From NCBI GenBank assembly GCA_030655515.1, contig JAURVI010000039.1, forward strand, positions 1 through 55,638: a stretch of 55,638 bases of DNA, in the 5' to 3' direction. The translations under genes and the position numbers were made by a program. This document shows positions 10,489-21,300 of the stretch, piece by piece; within the stretch, counting starts at the first letter, position 1; every line of letters begins with the position of its first letter. Under the pieces are notes generated by a model. It made no database searches and was not told where the DNA came from. It saw only the letters and a list, made by a program, of their open reading frames with translations. The stretch is from Polaromonas sp. GTDB taxonomy: Bacteria; Pseudomonadota; Gammaproteobacteria; Burkholderiales; Burkholderiaceae_C.

Positions 10489-11454
10489 ATGAAAGCCGTA
10501 CAGCTAAGCCGAACCGGAGCGCCCGGCGTGCTCCACGCCGTCGACATGCCCGCGCCCGTTCCCGCCCCCGGGGAGGTGCTGGTGCGCGTGCATGCGGCGG
10601 GCGTCAACTTCTTCGAGACCCTGGTGCGGCAGGGCCGCTATGCCGAGGCGCCAGTGCTGCCGATGGTGCCCGGCGTCGAGGTCGCGGGCGTGGTCGAGGC
10701 ACTCGGCCCGGGCGCCGACGCGGGCCTGCTCGGCGCGCGCGTGGCGGTGCCGCTGTTCGCGGCCGGGCGCGGCGCGGGCGGCTACGCGCAGTACGTGGCG
10801 GTGGACGCCGCGTTCGCCTTCCGCCTGCCCGGGCGGCTCGGCTTCGAGGATGCCGTGGCGCTGCTCGTGCAGGGGCTCACCGCCTCGCTGCTGCTGCGAC
10901 ACAGCCCGCCGGCCGGCAAGACGGTGCTGGTGATGGCCGCGGGCGGCGGCGTCGGTTCGCTGCTGGTGCAGCTCGCGCGGCGCGCGGGCGCGGGCGCAGT
11001 GATCGCGGCGGCGAGCGGCGCGGACAAGCTGGCGCTCGCGCGCCGACTGGGCGCGCACGTAGGCATCGACTACAGCGAGGGCGGCTGGCCCCGGCAGGCC
11101 GGGGCCGGCGCCGACATCGTCTACGACACCGTGGGCGGCACGCTCACGCAGGCGGCGCTCGACGCGCTGGCGCCGGGCGGCGAACTCGTCTTCGCAGCGC
11201 TCGGCCGCTTCGCGCTTTCGCCGGCCCGGCTCGAGGCGATGCTCATGGACAACCAGTCGCTCAAGGGCTTCGCGCTGTTGCCGCTGCTAGACGCGGCAAC
11301 GCTCGCCGAGAGCCTCGCGTCGCTTTTCGCGCTCGCGGCCAGCGGCGAACTCGAGGTGGTGCGCGGCGGCAGCTTCGCGCTGGAAGACGCCGCGCAGGCG
11401 CACCACGCGCTCGAGAGCCGGCGCACATCCGGCAAGGTAGTGCTGGTGCCCTGA
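10489..11454 (+). CDS. Quinone oxidoreductase-like, zinc-independent MDR family
   Basis: NADPH-dependent medium-chain reductase: an N-terminal GroES-like domain (PAPGEVLVRVHAAGVNFFET) and a Rossmann domain with MAAGGGVGSLLVQLARRAGA. 321 residues. The zinc ligands of alcohol dehydrogenases are absent, so it belongs to the quinone oxidoreductase branch. The start at 10489 (MKAVQLSRTG) is the usual one. It is probably controlled by the divergent HxlR regulator. Confidence 0.93.
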   Translation: MKAVQLSRTGAPGVLHAVDMPAPVPAPGEVLVRVHAAGVNFFETLVRQGRYAEAPVLPMVPGVEVAGVVEALGPGADAGLLGARVAVPLFAAGRGAGGYAQYVAVDAAFAFRLPGRLGFEDAVALLVQGLTASLLLRHSPPAGKTVLVMAAGGGVGSLLVQLARRAGAGAVIAAASGADKLALARRLGAHVGIDYSEGGWPRQAGAGADIVYDTVGGTLTQAALDALAPGGELVFAALGRFALSPARLEAMLMDNQSLKGFALLPLLDAATLAESLASLFALAASGELEVVRGGSFALEDAAQAHHALESRRTSGKVVLVP

Positions 11455-11489
11455 ACCAAGGCCAAGACCGCGGCCGAGGACGCGCTCGC

Positions 11490-12863
11490 TTACTTCGCCT
11501 GCAGCAGCGCGCCCGCTTCCAGCAGCACCAGCTCGTTGTCGTCCGCCTTGTTCGGCTCGCGGCTGCTCGAGAAGGGCAGGTTGTTGTCGTTGCCCACCAC
11601 GATGTGCGTGGCATCGACCACGTCGACGTTCTCGATCGTGAAGAACGGGAACTTGAGCACGCCGTCGTTCAGCGGCTTGCGCGCGAGCTTGTCGGGGTCG
11701 GCGATGTTCAGCAGGTCGATGTAGCCGATCTTGCGCACCGGGCCGCCCGCGTTCGCATCACCCAGCTCGACCTTGTAGACGCGCTTGAACTTCGCGATGT
11801 CATGGAAGCAGTCGGTGCGCTTCTGGCCTTCGGGGCAGGCCTTGTCGCTCGTGCCTTCGCCGTTGTCGCGCTCGATGATCAGGCCGGTGGTGCCGTCGAT
11901 CATGTTGAAGTCGCCGATGGCGTTGCCATTGGCTTCGAGCACGTACTTCCAGTGGCGGCCCGTCCACTTTTCCGAAGCCACGTCGAACTCCAGCACGCGC
12001 AGCGCTTCCTTGCCCTCGACCTTCTCGAAGTCCTTGGCCTCGGCGTTCCACACCGGGCCTTCGAGCAGCGCGTACAGCTTGCTGCCGTCCTTCGACGAGG
12101 CCATGCCTTCGAAGCCCTTGGAGCGCTTGATCTGGAAATCGACCGCGCCACCAGGCACTCCCGGCGTCGTGACCGCGGGGTGATCAGGCGAGCGCACGGC
12201 CTTGCCGTCGACCAGCGTGTCGAACACCGCGAGCACCTTGCCCTTGAGATCGGCCTTGATCAGGAAGGGACCGAACTCCTCGCCGATCCACAGCGCGCCG
12301 CCGGCGAACTGGAAGCTCTCGGGGTCGAAGTCGGAACCCGTCAGGTAGCGCTGCTTGGTGCCTTCGTGGACGATGCGAAAGGGCACCTTCTTGTCGGGGT
12401 CGTGCAGGAACACGGTTTCCAGGCGGTTGAACTTGCCGCTCTTGAAGTCCACCTTGTAGTGGTTCAGGTAGAGCATGAAGTCGGGCGAGTTGGCCTTGGC
12501 GCCCGCGCCGTTGTCGGTGAGGATCCAGAACGTGCCGTCGTCCATCTTCTTGATGCCCGAGTGGCCCTGCAGCGGCTGGCCCTTGAAGGGCAGCGACACG
12601 CCCGTGCCGCGCCCGCCGGAGAGGCCTTCGACGGCGCCGATCGCCTCGACGCGCCGGGGTGTCGTGAACTTGCCGCTGACCTGCAGGTCGGCCGGTGCGT
12701 CCTTCGGCGCGGCCACGAAGCTTTGCGCGGGCAGCACGGCATGGCCGGCGAGGGTGGACGGAAAGACGGTCTGCGCCGCCACGCTGCCGCATGCGAGCGC
12801 GGTGGCAAGCGCCGTGGCCAGGGCGACAACGGAAAGGGAGGAAGGAGAAGCGAGACGCGTCAT
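11490..12863 (-). CDS. Secreted esterase-like phytase-family protein
   Basis: 457-residue exported protein of the esterase-like phytase family (a beta-propeller fold). The signal peptide covers residues 1 to about 30 (MTRLASPSSLSVVALATALA, then a cut near SVAAQ). Family-type segments include GLSGGRGTGVSLPFKGQPLQ, FWILTDNGAGAKANS and ALWIGEEFGPFLI. The start at 12863 is chosen because it places a basic n-region directly before the hydrophobic core; a start at 12923 would add 20 residues. Substrate unknown. It lies 69 bp downstream of pbpC on the same strand. Confidence 0.88.
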   Translation of the reverse strand: MTRLASPSSLSVVALATALATALACGSVAAQTVFPSTLAGHAVLPAQSFVAAPKDAPADLQVSGKFTTPRRVEAIGAVEGLSGGRGTGVSLPFKGQPLQGHSGIKKMDDGTFWILTDNGAGAKANSPDFMLYLNHYKVDFKSGKFNRLETVFLHDPDKKVPFRIVHEGTKQRYLTGSDFDPESFQFAGGALWIGEEFGPFLIKADLKGKVLAVFDTLVDGKAVRSPDHPAVTTPGVPGGAVDFQIKRSKGFEGMASSKDGSKLYALLEGPVWNAEAKDFEKVEGKEALRVLEFDVASEKWTGRHWKYVLEANGNAIGDFNMIDGTTGLIIERDNGEGTSDKACPEGQKRTDCFHDIAKFKRVYKVELGDANAGGPVRKIGYIDLLNIADPDKLARKPLNDGVLKFPFFTIENVDVVDATHIVVGNDNNLPFSSSREPNKADDNELVLLEAGALLQAK

Positions 12864-12932
12864 GAGCGGGAAAGTTCCAAGTCGAAAACGCGTGACCATG
12901 CCGGGCAGGCATGACGTCCCCATGACATCCTT

Positions 12933-15308
12933 TCAAGGCGCAATGTCTACCGTCACCTCGCGCGATTCGGCGCGGCCCTGGTCGTCGACCGCACGCAGCA
13001 CATAGCGCCGGCCCGACTCCGAAAGGCTCGGCATCCACGTGATGCCTTCGCCCGGCGCGGCGCGGCCGATGAGTGCGTCGTCGGCGAACCAGTACACCGT
13101 CTGCGTGCCGGCGGCGGCCTCGGCGCGCAGCACCAGCGGCTCGGGCTTCTTCACGCGCAGCGTATGGCGCACGCCGCGCAACGGCGAGGTGATGAGCGGT
13201 GCACCCTCGGGCGCTTCACCGTCCTTCTCGCAGCCGTCGGCCGGCGCGCTGGCACGCGGCAGGCCGGCCTGGCGGAACAGGCGGCGCATGTCGCTGCCCC
13301 ATTGCTCCACCACCTGCTGGCGCGCGTTCGGCTGCGGGCCGCACACCACCTTGCCGGTGGTCTCGTCGACCCATACCGCGCGGTGCAGGTTGCTGACCTG
13401 GATCGGCGACTTGCCGGCGATGAACCATGTGGTCGCGCGCACCGGGCACAGCGCGTCGGGCAGGCCGCCGGTGGCGGCGCAGACCTCGACCTGGCGCAGG
13501 TCCGGCGGCTGGCGCGACGCGACCTCGCCCGGATCGAGCCGCTCCGCGCGCAGCGCATCGACCATGCGCAGGAACAGCGGCGCGGCGGCATCGACACCCA
13601 CCAGCGCGGGGTTGCTGCTGCCGTCGAAGTTGCCCACCCACACCACCAGCACATGGCGGCCGAACACGCCGGCCGTCCACGCATCGCGAAAGCCCCACGA
13701 GGTGCCCGTCTTCCATGCGATGGCGGGGCGCGCGGGCAGCGTGGTGTCGGGGCGCGGCGTGTGGCGCAGCATGTCGAGCGTGATGAACGAGGCCTCTTCG
13801 CTCAGCAGGCGCAGCGGCTGCACCGGGGGTTCGCCGGGCGCGGGCTGCGTGTAGCGAAGGGGCTGCGAGAGGCCGCCGTTGGCCAGCGTGGCGTACATGC
13901 CCGCGAGCTCCTCGGGCGTGACCTCGCCGCCGCCCAGCACCAGCGCCAGGCCGTAGTGCGATTCGCTCTGCAGCTTCTGCACGCCGGCCAGGCGCATGAA
14001 GTCGTAGAGGCCCGGCTTCGAGAGCTTGGCGGCCACCGCCACCGCGGGGATGTTGCGGCTGCGGATCAACGCCTCCTGCGCCGGCAGCGGCCCCGCGAAG
14101 CGATGGTCGAAGTTCTCGGGCGTGTAGGGGCCGAAGGAGGTCGGCGAATCCTTCAGCATCGTGCGCGGATGCAGCAGCCCCTGGTCGAGCGCCAGCGCGT
14201 AGATGAAGGGCTTGAGCGTGGAGCCCGGCGAGCGCTTGGCCAGCACGCCGTTGACCTGTCCCGCGATGGCGTCGTTGCGGAAGTCGGCCGAGCCGATCAT
14301 CGCGCGCACCTGCATGGTCGATGCGTCGAGCAGCAGCGCGCTGGCGTTGGTCATGCCCACGTCGGCGTGCGTGCGCAGGTACTGGGCCATCACGCGCTCC
14401 AGCGTGGACTGCATGCGCAGGTCGATGGTGGTGCGCACCTCCTGCACGCCGCGCTCCTGCGCGAGCAGCATGTCGGTGGCGTGCGGCGCCAGGAACGGCA
14501 GGCTGCCGCGCGACTGCGCGGAGAGCGCGAGCTGCGCATCGGGCGCATGCTGCCTGGCGGCGGGATCGCGCTCGGCCCACAGCGCCCACAGGCGTTCGCG
14601 CGCGGACTGCAGCTCGGTGTTGCGGCCGCGCTCGGCGATGCGCTTGACGGGGTTCTGCGGAATCACCGCGAGCGTCAGCGCCTCGGGCAGGCTGAGCTTG
14701 GCGGCGTCCTTGCGGAAGTAGATGAGGCTCGCGGCCTGCACGCCTTCGATGTTGCCGCCATAGGGCGCGGTGTTGAGGTAGGCCTCGAGGATGTCGTGCT
14801 TGCTGAAGCGGGCCTCGAGCCACAGGGCCGCGAAGATCTGCGCGATCTTGCCGGTGGGCGTGCGGCTGTCGATGCCGTACACACGGCGCGCGAGCTGCAT
14901 GGTGAGCGTGGAGCCGCCCTGGCGGCGCTCGCCGCTGGTGATGCGCCATGCGCTGCGCGCGAGCGCGGCGGGGTTGACGCCGGGATGCGTGTAGAAGCGG
15001 CGGTCTTCGTAGAGCAGCACGGCATCGACCAGCGTGGGCGAGATGCGCGCGAGCGGCACCCAGAGGCGGTACTGCTCGTCGCCCGCGAGCGTGAGGCGCA
15101 TGAGCTCGCCGCCCTGGGCGTAGACGGCGCGCGAGCTGCCGACGGTTTCGCTCAATGCCGCGTGGGGCCAGAGGCGCAGCAGGGCGAGCAGCGCGGCGAT
15201 GAAAGCAAGGACGACGAGCGTCTTGCGCGCGCGGGTCTTGCCCCCTCTCCCGCGCGCGGGAGAGGGTTGGGGTGAGGGCAGCGGCGATGGATCAGGCAGC
15301 GTGTTCAT
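12933..15308 (-). CDS. pbpC: Penicillin-binding protein 1C (glycosyltransferase/transpeptidase)
   Basis: Bifunctional class A peptidoglycan synthase of the 1C type, 791 residues, anchored in the inner membrane by one helix at about residues 30-50. The GT51 domain shows LLYEDRRFYTHPGVNP (catalytic Glu near 100) and GGSTLTMQLAR. The transpeptidase domain shows SPGSTLKPF (catalytic Ser near 361), SRN and KTGTSWGF (near 533). A C-terminal BiPBP_C domain follows. It lies downstream of an alpha-2-macroglobulin gene, the classic pbpC/yfhM pairing. Unusually, residues about 8-24 (PSPLPSPQPSPARGRGG) are encoded by a dispersed palindromic repeat. Confidence 0.96.
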   Translation of the reverse strand: MNTLPDPSPLPSPQPSPARGRGGKTRARKTLVVLAFIAALLALLRLWPHAALSETVGSSRAVYAQGGELMRLTLAGDEQYRLWVPLARISPTLVDAVLLYEDRRFYTHPGVNPAALARSAWRITSGERRQGGSTLTMQLARRVYGIDSRTPTGKIAQIFAALWLEARFSKHDILEAYLNTAPYGGNIEGVQAASLIYFRKDAAKLSLPEALTLAVIPQNPVKRIAERGRNTELQSARERLWALWAERDPAARQHAPDAQLALSAQSRGSLPFLAPHATDMLLAQERGVQEVRTTIDLRMQSTLERVMAQYLRTHADVGMTNASALLLDASTMQVRAMIGSADFRNDAIAGQVNGVLAKRSPGSTLKPFIYALALDQGLLHPRTMLKDSPTSFGPYTPENFDHRFAGPLPAQEALIRSRNIPAVAVAAKLSKPGLYDFMRLAGVQKLQSESHYGLALVLGGGEVTPEELAGMYATLANGGLSQPLRYTQPAPGEPPVQPLRLLSEEASFITLDMLRHTPRPDTTLPARPAIAWKTGTSWGFRDAWTAGVFGRHVLVVWVGNFDGSSNPALVGVDAAAPLFLRMVDALRAERLDPGEVASRQPPDLRQVEVCAATGGLPDALCPVRATTWFIAGKSPIQVSNLHRAVWVDETTGKVVCGPQPNARQQVVEQWGSDMRRLFRQAGLPRASAPADGCEKDGEAPEGAPLITSPLRGVRHTLRVKKPEPLVLRAEAAAGTQTVYWFADDALIGRAAPGEGITWMPSLSESGRRYVLRAVDDQGRAESREVTVDIAP
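15242..15278. repeat. Palindromic repeat (CCCTCTCCC hairpin type), copy inside pbpC
   Basis: CCCCTCTCCC and GGGAGAGGG form a hairpin followed by TTGGGGTGAGGG. This is the widespread proteobacterial intergenic repeat style, but here it lies within the start of pbpC. Read on the minus strand it encodes a Pro/Ser/Arg-rich stretch ahead of the membrane helix. Confidence 0.85.
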
Positions 15309-15320
15309 GGGAAGGCCGAA

Positions 15321-15357
15321 CCCTCACCCTGGCCCTCTCCCGCAAGCGGGAGAGGGG
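15321..15357. repeat. Palindromic repeat (CCCTCTCCC hairpin type), intergenic copy
   Basis: CCCTCACCCTGG followed by CCCTCTCCC-GCAAGC-GGGAGAGGG. It sits in the 71-bp gap between the alpha-2-macroglobulin stop and the pbpC start, in opposite orientation to the copy at 15242. The two copies form an inverted pair around the pbpC start codon. Confidence 0.88.
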
Positions 15358-15379
15358 ACGACGCGAACAGTCGTCATGG

Positions 15380-18300
15380 TCAATTGCCCACCACCTGGAA
15401 GCGCCCACCCGCCGAGCGCGAGAACACGCGGCGGTCGTACATCGCCTCGCCGTATGCCGCCGGCACCACGTAGTCGCCCACGTTGGTGGCGCGCGCCTTG
15501 TACGTCACCTCCAGCAGGTCCTTGCCGATGCCGCCATAGAACACCACGCGGTCCTCGCGGATGTCGGCGTACTGCACCTGCCACGAGCCCCCGCCGCCCA
15601 GGCGCTTCTTCCAGATCGGCGCGTCGGCGTTGGTGTCGTCGTCGTCACCCACTGCCTGCAGCACCGGCTCCAGCCCGCCGGGCAACACGTCGACCAGAGC
15701 CACGTCGTTGACCTGCGCGCGCTCCAGGCTGCGCACGCGCACCCGCACCGTGACCTCGTCGCCGAGCTTCACCTTGGTGACCGGGTTGCCCTTGGCGTCG
15801 AGCACCTCGTGGATGATCTCCATGCCCTGGTTCACCGGCGTGGCGGGCACGTTGCGCTCGAAGCCCTGCTCGGCCCAGCTGTAGTACAGGTTGAAGTCGC
15901 TGTCGTTCGAGAGTTTCAGCTTCGCCGTGCCCGCCGGCACCGCGGCGCGCGTGATCGGGTTCACCGAACCCAGCGCCAGCGCCGTGGCCTGGCCCTGCGC
16001 ATCGACGGCGCTCGCCGTGAGCTTGCCTTCCGCGTTCTGCCCCACGGCCTCGAAGTACGAGTCCACCGCCAGCAGCATCGAGGCCGACGACAGGCTGTTG
16101 TACCAACCGTCGCGCACCATCGCGGCCATGCCTTCCCACACCGCGGGCTTCAGCGTCTTCAGGCGCGCGGGGAAGTGCCGGCCCACCAGGTGCAGCGTCA
16201 TGCTGTCGTGCACCAGCGGGTCGTAGTACGCGCCCCATACGTTGTGGCGCTGCTTCTTCTCGGTGCGCGCGAGCAGGTCGTTCCACACCGGGTCGAGCAG
16301 CTCGGCGGCCACCTGCTCCTGCTTCACGAGCTGGTAGCTCGCGGCGAGGTACACGGCGCCCAGGTCGTCGTTCCAGCCCTGCGTCTTCTTGCTGCGCCAG
16401 GCTTCGCGCAGGTTGGCCAGCGCGGCCGGCGCGATGATGCCCTGGCGCGTCAGCAGGTAGGCGGCCTGCGTGCGCTGGCGCCAGCCGTCGAGCGTGGTGT
16501 CGCCGCTGCCGAGCCAGCCCTGCAGGTAGGTGTCGGCCTTCTGCAGCAGGTCTTGCGGCACGGGCAGCTTGTGGTCCTTGGCCTCCACCAGCAGGTGCAC
16601 CGCGTACAGCGTGGCGAAGGCGTCGGTGCCCGCGCCGGGCCACAGCGAGAAGCCGCCGTCGGCCGTCTGCCGTGCGCGCAGCTGCACCAGGTAGCGCTCG
16701 AAGGTCTTGCGCGCCTCGGGCAGCGGGCCCTGCTCGGCCGTGCGGCCGCGCGCCATTTCCTTCACCAGTTCGGGTCGGCCCGACAGCAGCACGGCCGGAA
16801 AGGTCTGGCTCGTGATCTGCTCGGTGCAGCCGTGCGGGTAGGCCTCCAGGTACTGCATCAGCCCGGTCGCGAAGGCCCAGGGCGCGGCCGACACGGCCAC
16901 GTCGCTCTGGCGGAAGTTCGGGTACAGGTCGGCCTTGCTGGCGAGTTCGCCCGCACGCTGGAAGCTGCCGGCCTGCACCAGCGTGACGAAGGGCGACGCG
17001 GGCCGCACGCTGACCTCGGTGGACAGGCGCGCGCTGTAGGTCTTGTGCGTCGATGTGAACACCAGCGCGGACGACCCCAGCACCGCCTGCGCGCCCGGCT
17101 TGGCGCGCACGTTGAACCTGGTGCTGGCTTCGCCGCGCTCGTTGACCTTCAGCGTCTGCGTGGCCTCGCCCACCACCTCGAGCCCGCCCGATGCGGTGAG
17201 CGTGAGCGCAATGGGCGCCTCCTTGCCCGAGCCCGCGATGTTGTTCGCCAGGCCCACGCCCACTTCCACCGTGTCGCCCGGCGCCATCGCGAGCGGCGCG
17301 TTCGGCAGGATCACCATGTCGCCGCGCACCACGGTGCGCGTGCTCTTGGCGGCGGTGGTCTCGTCGTTGACGGCCACGGCCATCACGCGCAGGCTGCCGT
17401 TGAAGCTCTCGGGCACGGTGTAGCTGAACTCGCGGCTGCCGTTCACGTCCACCAGCCCCGACCAGTACGCCACCGGCTTGTCGCGCTTGCGCTTGAACGG
17501 GTTCAGGTGCTTGCCGAGTTCGCCTTCGCCGTCACCGCCGGGTGCCGCGCCCTGCATGAGCTTCTTGAACTCCGGCAGGATCAGGTCGAGCGTCTGCAGC
17601 GTGCCCACCTCGAGCGCGCGCTTCTGGAAGAAGTGCTTCAGCGGGTCGGGCGTCTTGTAGCGCGCCACCTGCAGGATGCCCTCGTCCACCGCGAACACCA
17701 CGGCGCGCGTGGGCTTGTCGCTGGTGAGCTTCATCTTCACGGTCTGCCCCGGCTTCACCAGCTCGGTGCTGGTGAGCTGCAGGTTGGCCGTGCGCTGCGT
17801 GAGCGCGGTGGCGAAGGGCACGATGCCGTACGACAGCGGGCTCATGTAGACCTCGTCCGAAGACGGGTCGCGCACGAAGTGCACGTTGATGTAACCCGTG
17901 CCCTCGAAGTCCTTGGGCAGGGTGATCTTCTGCACCGAGGCGGTCTTGTCGGTCTTGAACCACGCATGCGCGTAGACCTTGTCGCGTTCGATGGTGATGA
18001 GCCCCGCGCCCACGTACGGCGCGCGGATGCTCACCGCGATCTCCTGGCCCGGCTCGTAGTCCTTGCGGTCGAGCGTGAGCTGCAGCTCGGCGTTGCGGTC
18101 GAGCGAGCGCGACACGTTGGCGTTGCCCGCCACGCTGTACTCCACGCGGTTGAGCTCCAGCCCCTGCGCGTTGCGCACCACGTAGGCGAAGTTGCCGGGC
18201 GCGCCGGTGTCCAGCGCCACCGTGTTGCCCGCGGCGGCGATGGCGAAGGGCTTCTCGTCGAGCACCACTTCCTTCTTGCGCGACTCGTAGCGGTACAGGC

Positions 18301-21300
18301 CGTTGTCCTGCTTGATGAGCACGGAGAGCACCTTGCGCTCCACGCGCTCGATCTTCAGCTCGGCCACGGCCGTCTTCTTCGCCTGCGGGTCGATGGCGAT
18401 CACGGTGGCGTTGCGCGCGGCGCCCTTGCTCACGTAGCTGGTGTCGCCGTCGACCTTCACGCCGACCAGGTAGGGCATGTCGCTCACCAGCGTCTGCGCC
18501 TCGGCCGACACGCTGCGCCCGCCCTCGGGCTCGAAGGCCTTGGCCAGCACGTGCACCTGGTAGGTGGCGGCGTCGAAGCGCGAGAGGCGCAGGTCGAACT
18601 CGGCCTTGCCCTCGGCACTGGTCTGCACGCTGCCCAGGTCGTCGACCTGCTTGTCGGCGGCGCGCTGCGGGTCGAAGAAGGCGTAGTCGGTGAACGCGCG
18701 GAACACCGGGAAGCCGGGGCTCAGCGTGAGCGTGCCTTCCACCTTGCGGTCGGGGGCGGGCGTGCCGAAGAGGTTCTGCACGTCGACGAAGGCCTTCAGG
18801 TCCTTGGGCTTGACCCAGCCTTCGGCCGCTTCGCTGCTGAGCCTGGCCGTGACCTTGGTGCGGTCGGGCAGGAACTCCTGCACCTTCACGGTGGTGCTGC
18901 CGATCAGCAGGCCCTCGACCTCGGGCGTGCCGGGCGACGATTCGCGCGGCAGGTAGAGGTTGACGGTGTAGTTGCCGGTGGGCGAGGTGTCCTGCGTGGT
19001 GTGGGTGATTTCCGCCGCGCCGCCGGGGCCGAGCTTGAGCTTCTCGCGGCGCACGCTGAGGCCGCGCGCGTCGATGATCTCGGCTTCCAGCGGCAGGTCG
19101 CGCAGCGAGGTGCCCCAGTTGCCGGCCTTGACCATCATCGCGATGTGCATGGTGTCGCCCGGGCGGTAGATGCCGCGGTCGCTGAACACGTAGGCCGTCA
19201 TCTGGTTGGGCACGCCGGCCGCGCGCAGGCCGCCCACGTCGAAGCGCGAGATGTCCAGCGTGCGGTCGGCGCGGTTGAACGGCAGGAAGCTCAGGTCGCC
19301 GTCCTTGCGCACCACCAGCACCACCGGCGTCTTCTCGCGCTGGTAGCCGGCCAGGTTGGGCAGCTTGGCGGCGCCGGTGGCGTCGGTGCTCTGCGACGCG
19401 ACGATCATGCCGTTGCGGCCCCACACCTCGACCAGCGCGCCGGCCACGGGCTGCCCGTTGGCGATGCTCTGCACGAACACGTCGCGCGTGCCGTCGAGCG
19501 ACTTCTTCGCGACGATGCCCAGGTCGGTGACGAGCACCAGGCGCTGGTCGAGCTGCTGCTCGGGGTTGCCGGCCTCGCCGTTGCCATCGCTGCCGTCTTC
19601 GTTGTCGGAAGACTGTTCTTCCTGCTGCGGGTCTTCGGCCTGGGCTTCGCCGTCGCCGTCGGACTTTGCTTCGGGCTTCTTCTTGGCGGCGGGGTCGTAG
19701 CCCTGCACCTTCAGCAGGAACACGCCGCGCCGGTCGGCCACGTCGCTGCGCAGGTACTCCGCGAAGTCGACGGTCTCGTAGTGCGCCTTGCCGGCGGGAA
19801 TGCTCAGCGGGATCTCCTTCTGGAAGCGGTCGACCAGGTTGTCCGAGGTGAGGCCGCCGTAGAACTGCGGGTGCGAGAAGTCGCCGTTGGTCTGCGTGAC
19901 CAGGTGCTGCAATTGCTGCGGCAGCAGGCGGCCGATCTCCAGGCGGATGCCGGGCAGGTCGCGCACGAGGATCGGCAGCTTGCGCTCGCCCGAGAGCGCG
20001 AGCAGGGAGCCCTGGCTCATGATGGTGAGCTCCGGCGCGAAGGTCTTCAGAAGCATCACGCCCTGCCATGCGGCACCCAGCTGGTAGCCGCCGGGCGTCT
20101 TCAGGCCCTTGGCGACGCGCACCAGCAGGTAGCGCCCGCCCTCGGCCTGCGGCATGCGAAAGCTGACCATGTCGCTCACCTCGCGCTCGCTGGCGATGGG
20201 CTGCAGGTTGATCTTCTTCGCGCGGCGCAGCACCGCATCGGTGATCTTCGCGGGGTCGGCCGACCAGTCGAACTTGTCGTCGCTGTCGTCCTTGTTGCCC
20301 TTGGCTTCTTCGGTGGCGGGCAGCAGCCAGGCCTGCACCACGCGCGCCATTTCGCGCTCGTGCACGGGCATGGAGGCGGTGACGTGCATCACGTGCTCGG
20401 GCTCGCCGTTCTCCCCGGTGACGATGGTGGGCTCCACGCTGGCCACGGCCAGGCTGAAGAGGCCGGGAATGTCGATGGCGCGCGAGGCGTCGCCGCGCTG
20501 GGCGGGGCCGCCCTTCTGCGCGACGCTGCCGGCCGTGAGGCTCAGCACCACGGGGCGCGTCTTCTCGGGAATGGGCAGCGGCTCGGACTGCACCGTGGCG
20601 TTCAGGCGCAGCTTGTCGTAGCTGACGGTGAACTTCTCGCTCGGGCACTTGCCCACGCTGAAGAACGAGGTGCCGCAGGCCTGGTCGTAGGTGAGCACCA
20701 GGCGCTTTTCGAATTCCGCGGTGTTCACGGGGTGCGAGAAGCGCACCTGGAAGAGGGCGCGGCGCACGTTGGCCTGCACCGGGTCCTGATAGAACTCGGC
20801 GGCGGCGATCTGCGCGGTGAACTCGGGCGAGGTGAACTCGTACTTGCGCAGTTCCATCTCGATGTGCGGGGCGAGCGCGCTGCCCGCGAGCTGCACCTTG
20901 TACGCCTGGCCGACGGGCCAGTCCTGCGCGGGCAGGAACTCGAGCCGGTTCTGCCGGGTCCAGGTCCAGCGCCCGGCAATGGCCGGCTCGATGCTGACGC
21001 CGGTCGCCTCCTGGCCGACGCGCGCAATGGGCGCCACGGAGGCCGAGAAGTTGATGACGAAGGGGTTGGGCCCCTTGTCGAATTCGATCTGCGTGCGCTG
21101 CGGCGGCTGCGCCTTCGCGGTGGCGACGACGGGCTCCACGCGATCGGGCGTGAGCCCGTGCCACCACTTCAGCAGGTGCGGGCTGGCCATCCAGCCGGCG
21201 AACACCAGCAACAGGAGCAGTACCAGCCAGGCCAACCGCTGCTGCAGCCATTGCAGGCCGAGCAGCAGGAACGCGCCCGCGATGCGCAACCAGCCCGGGG

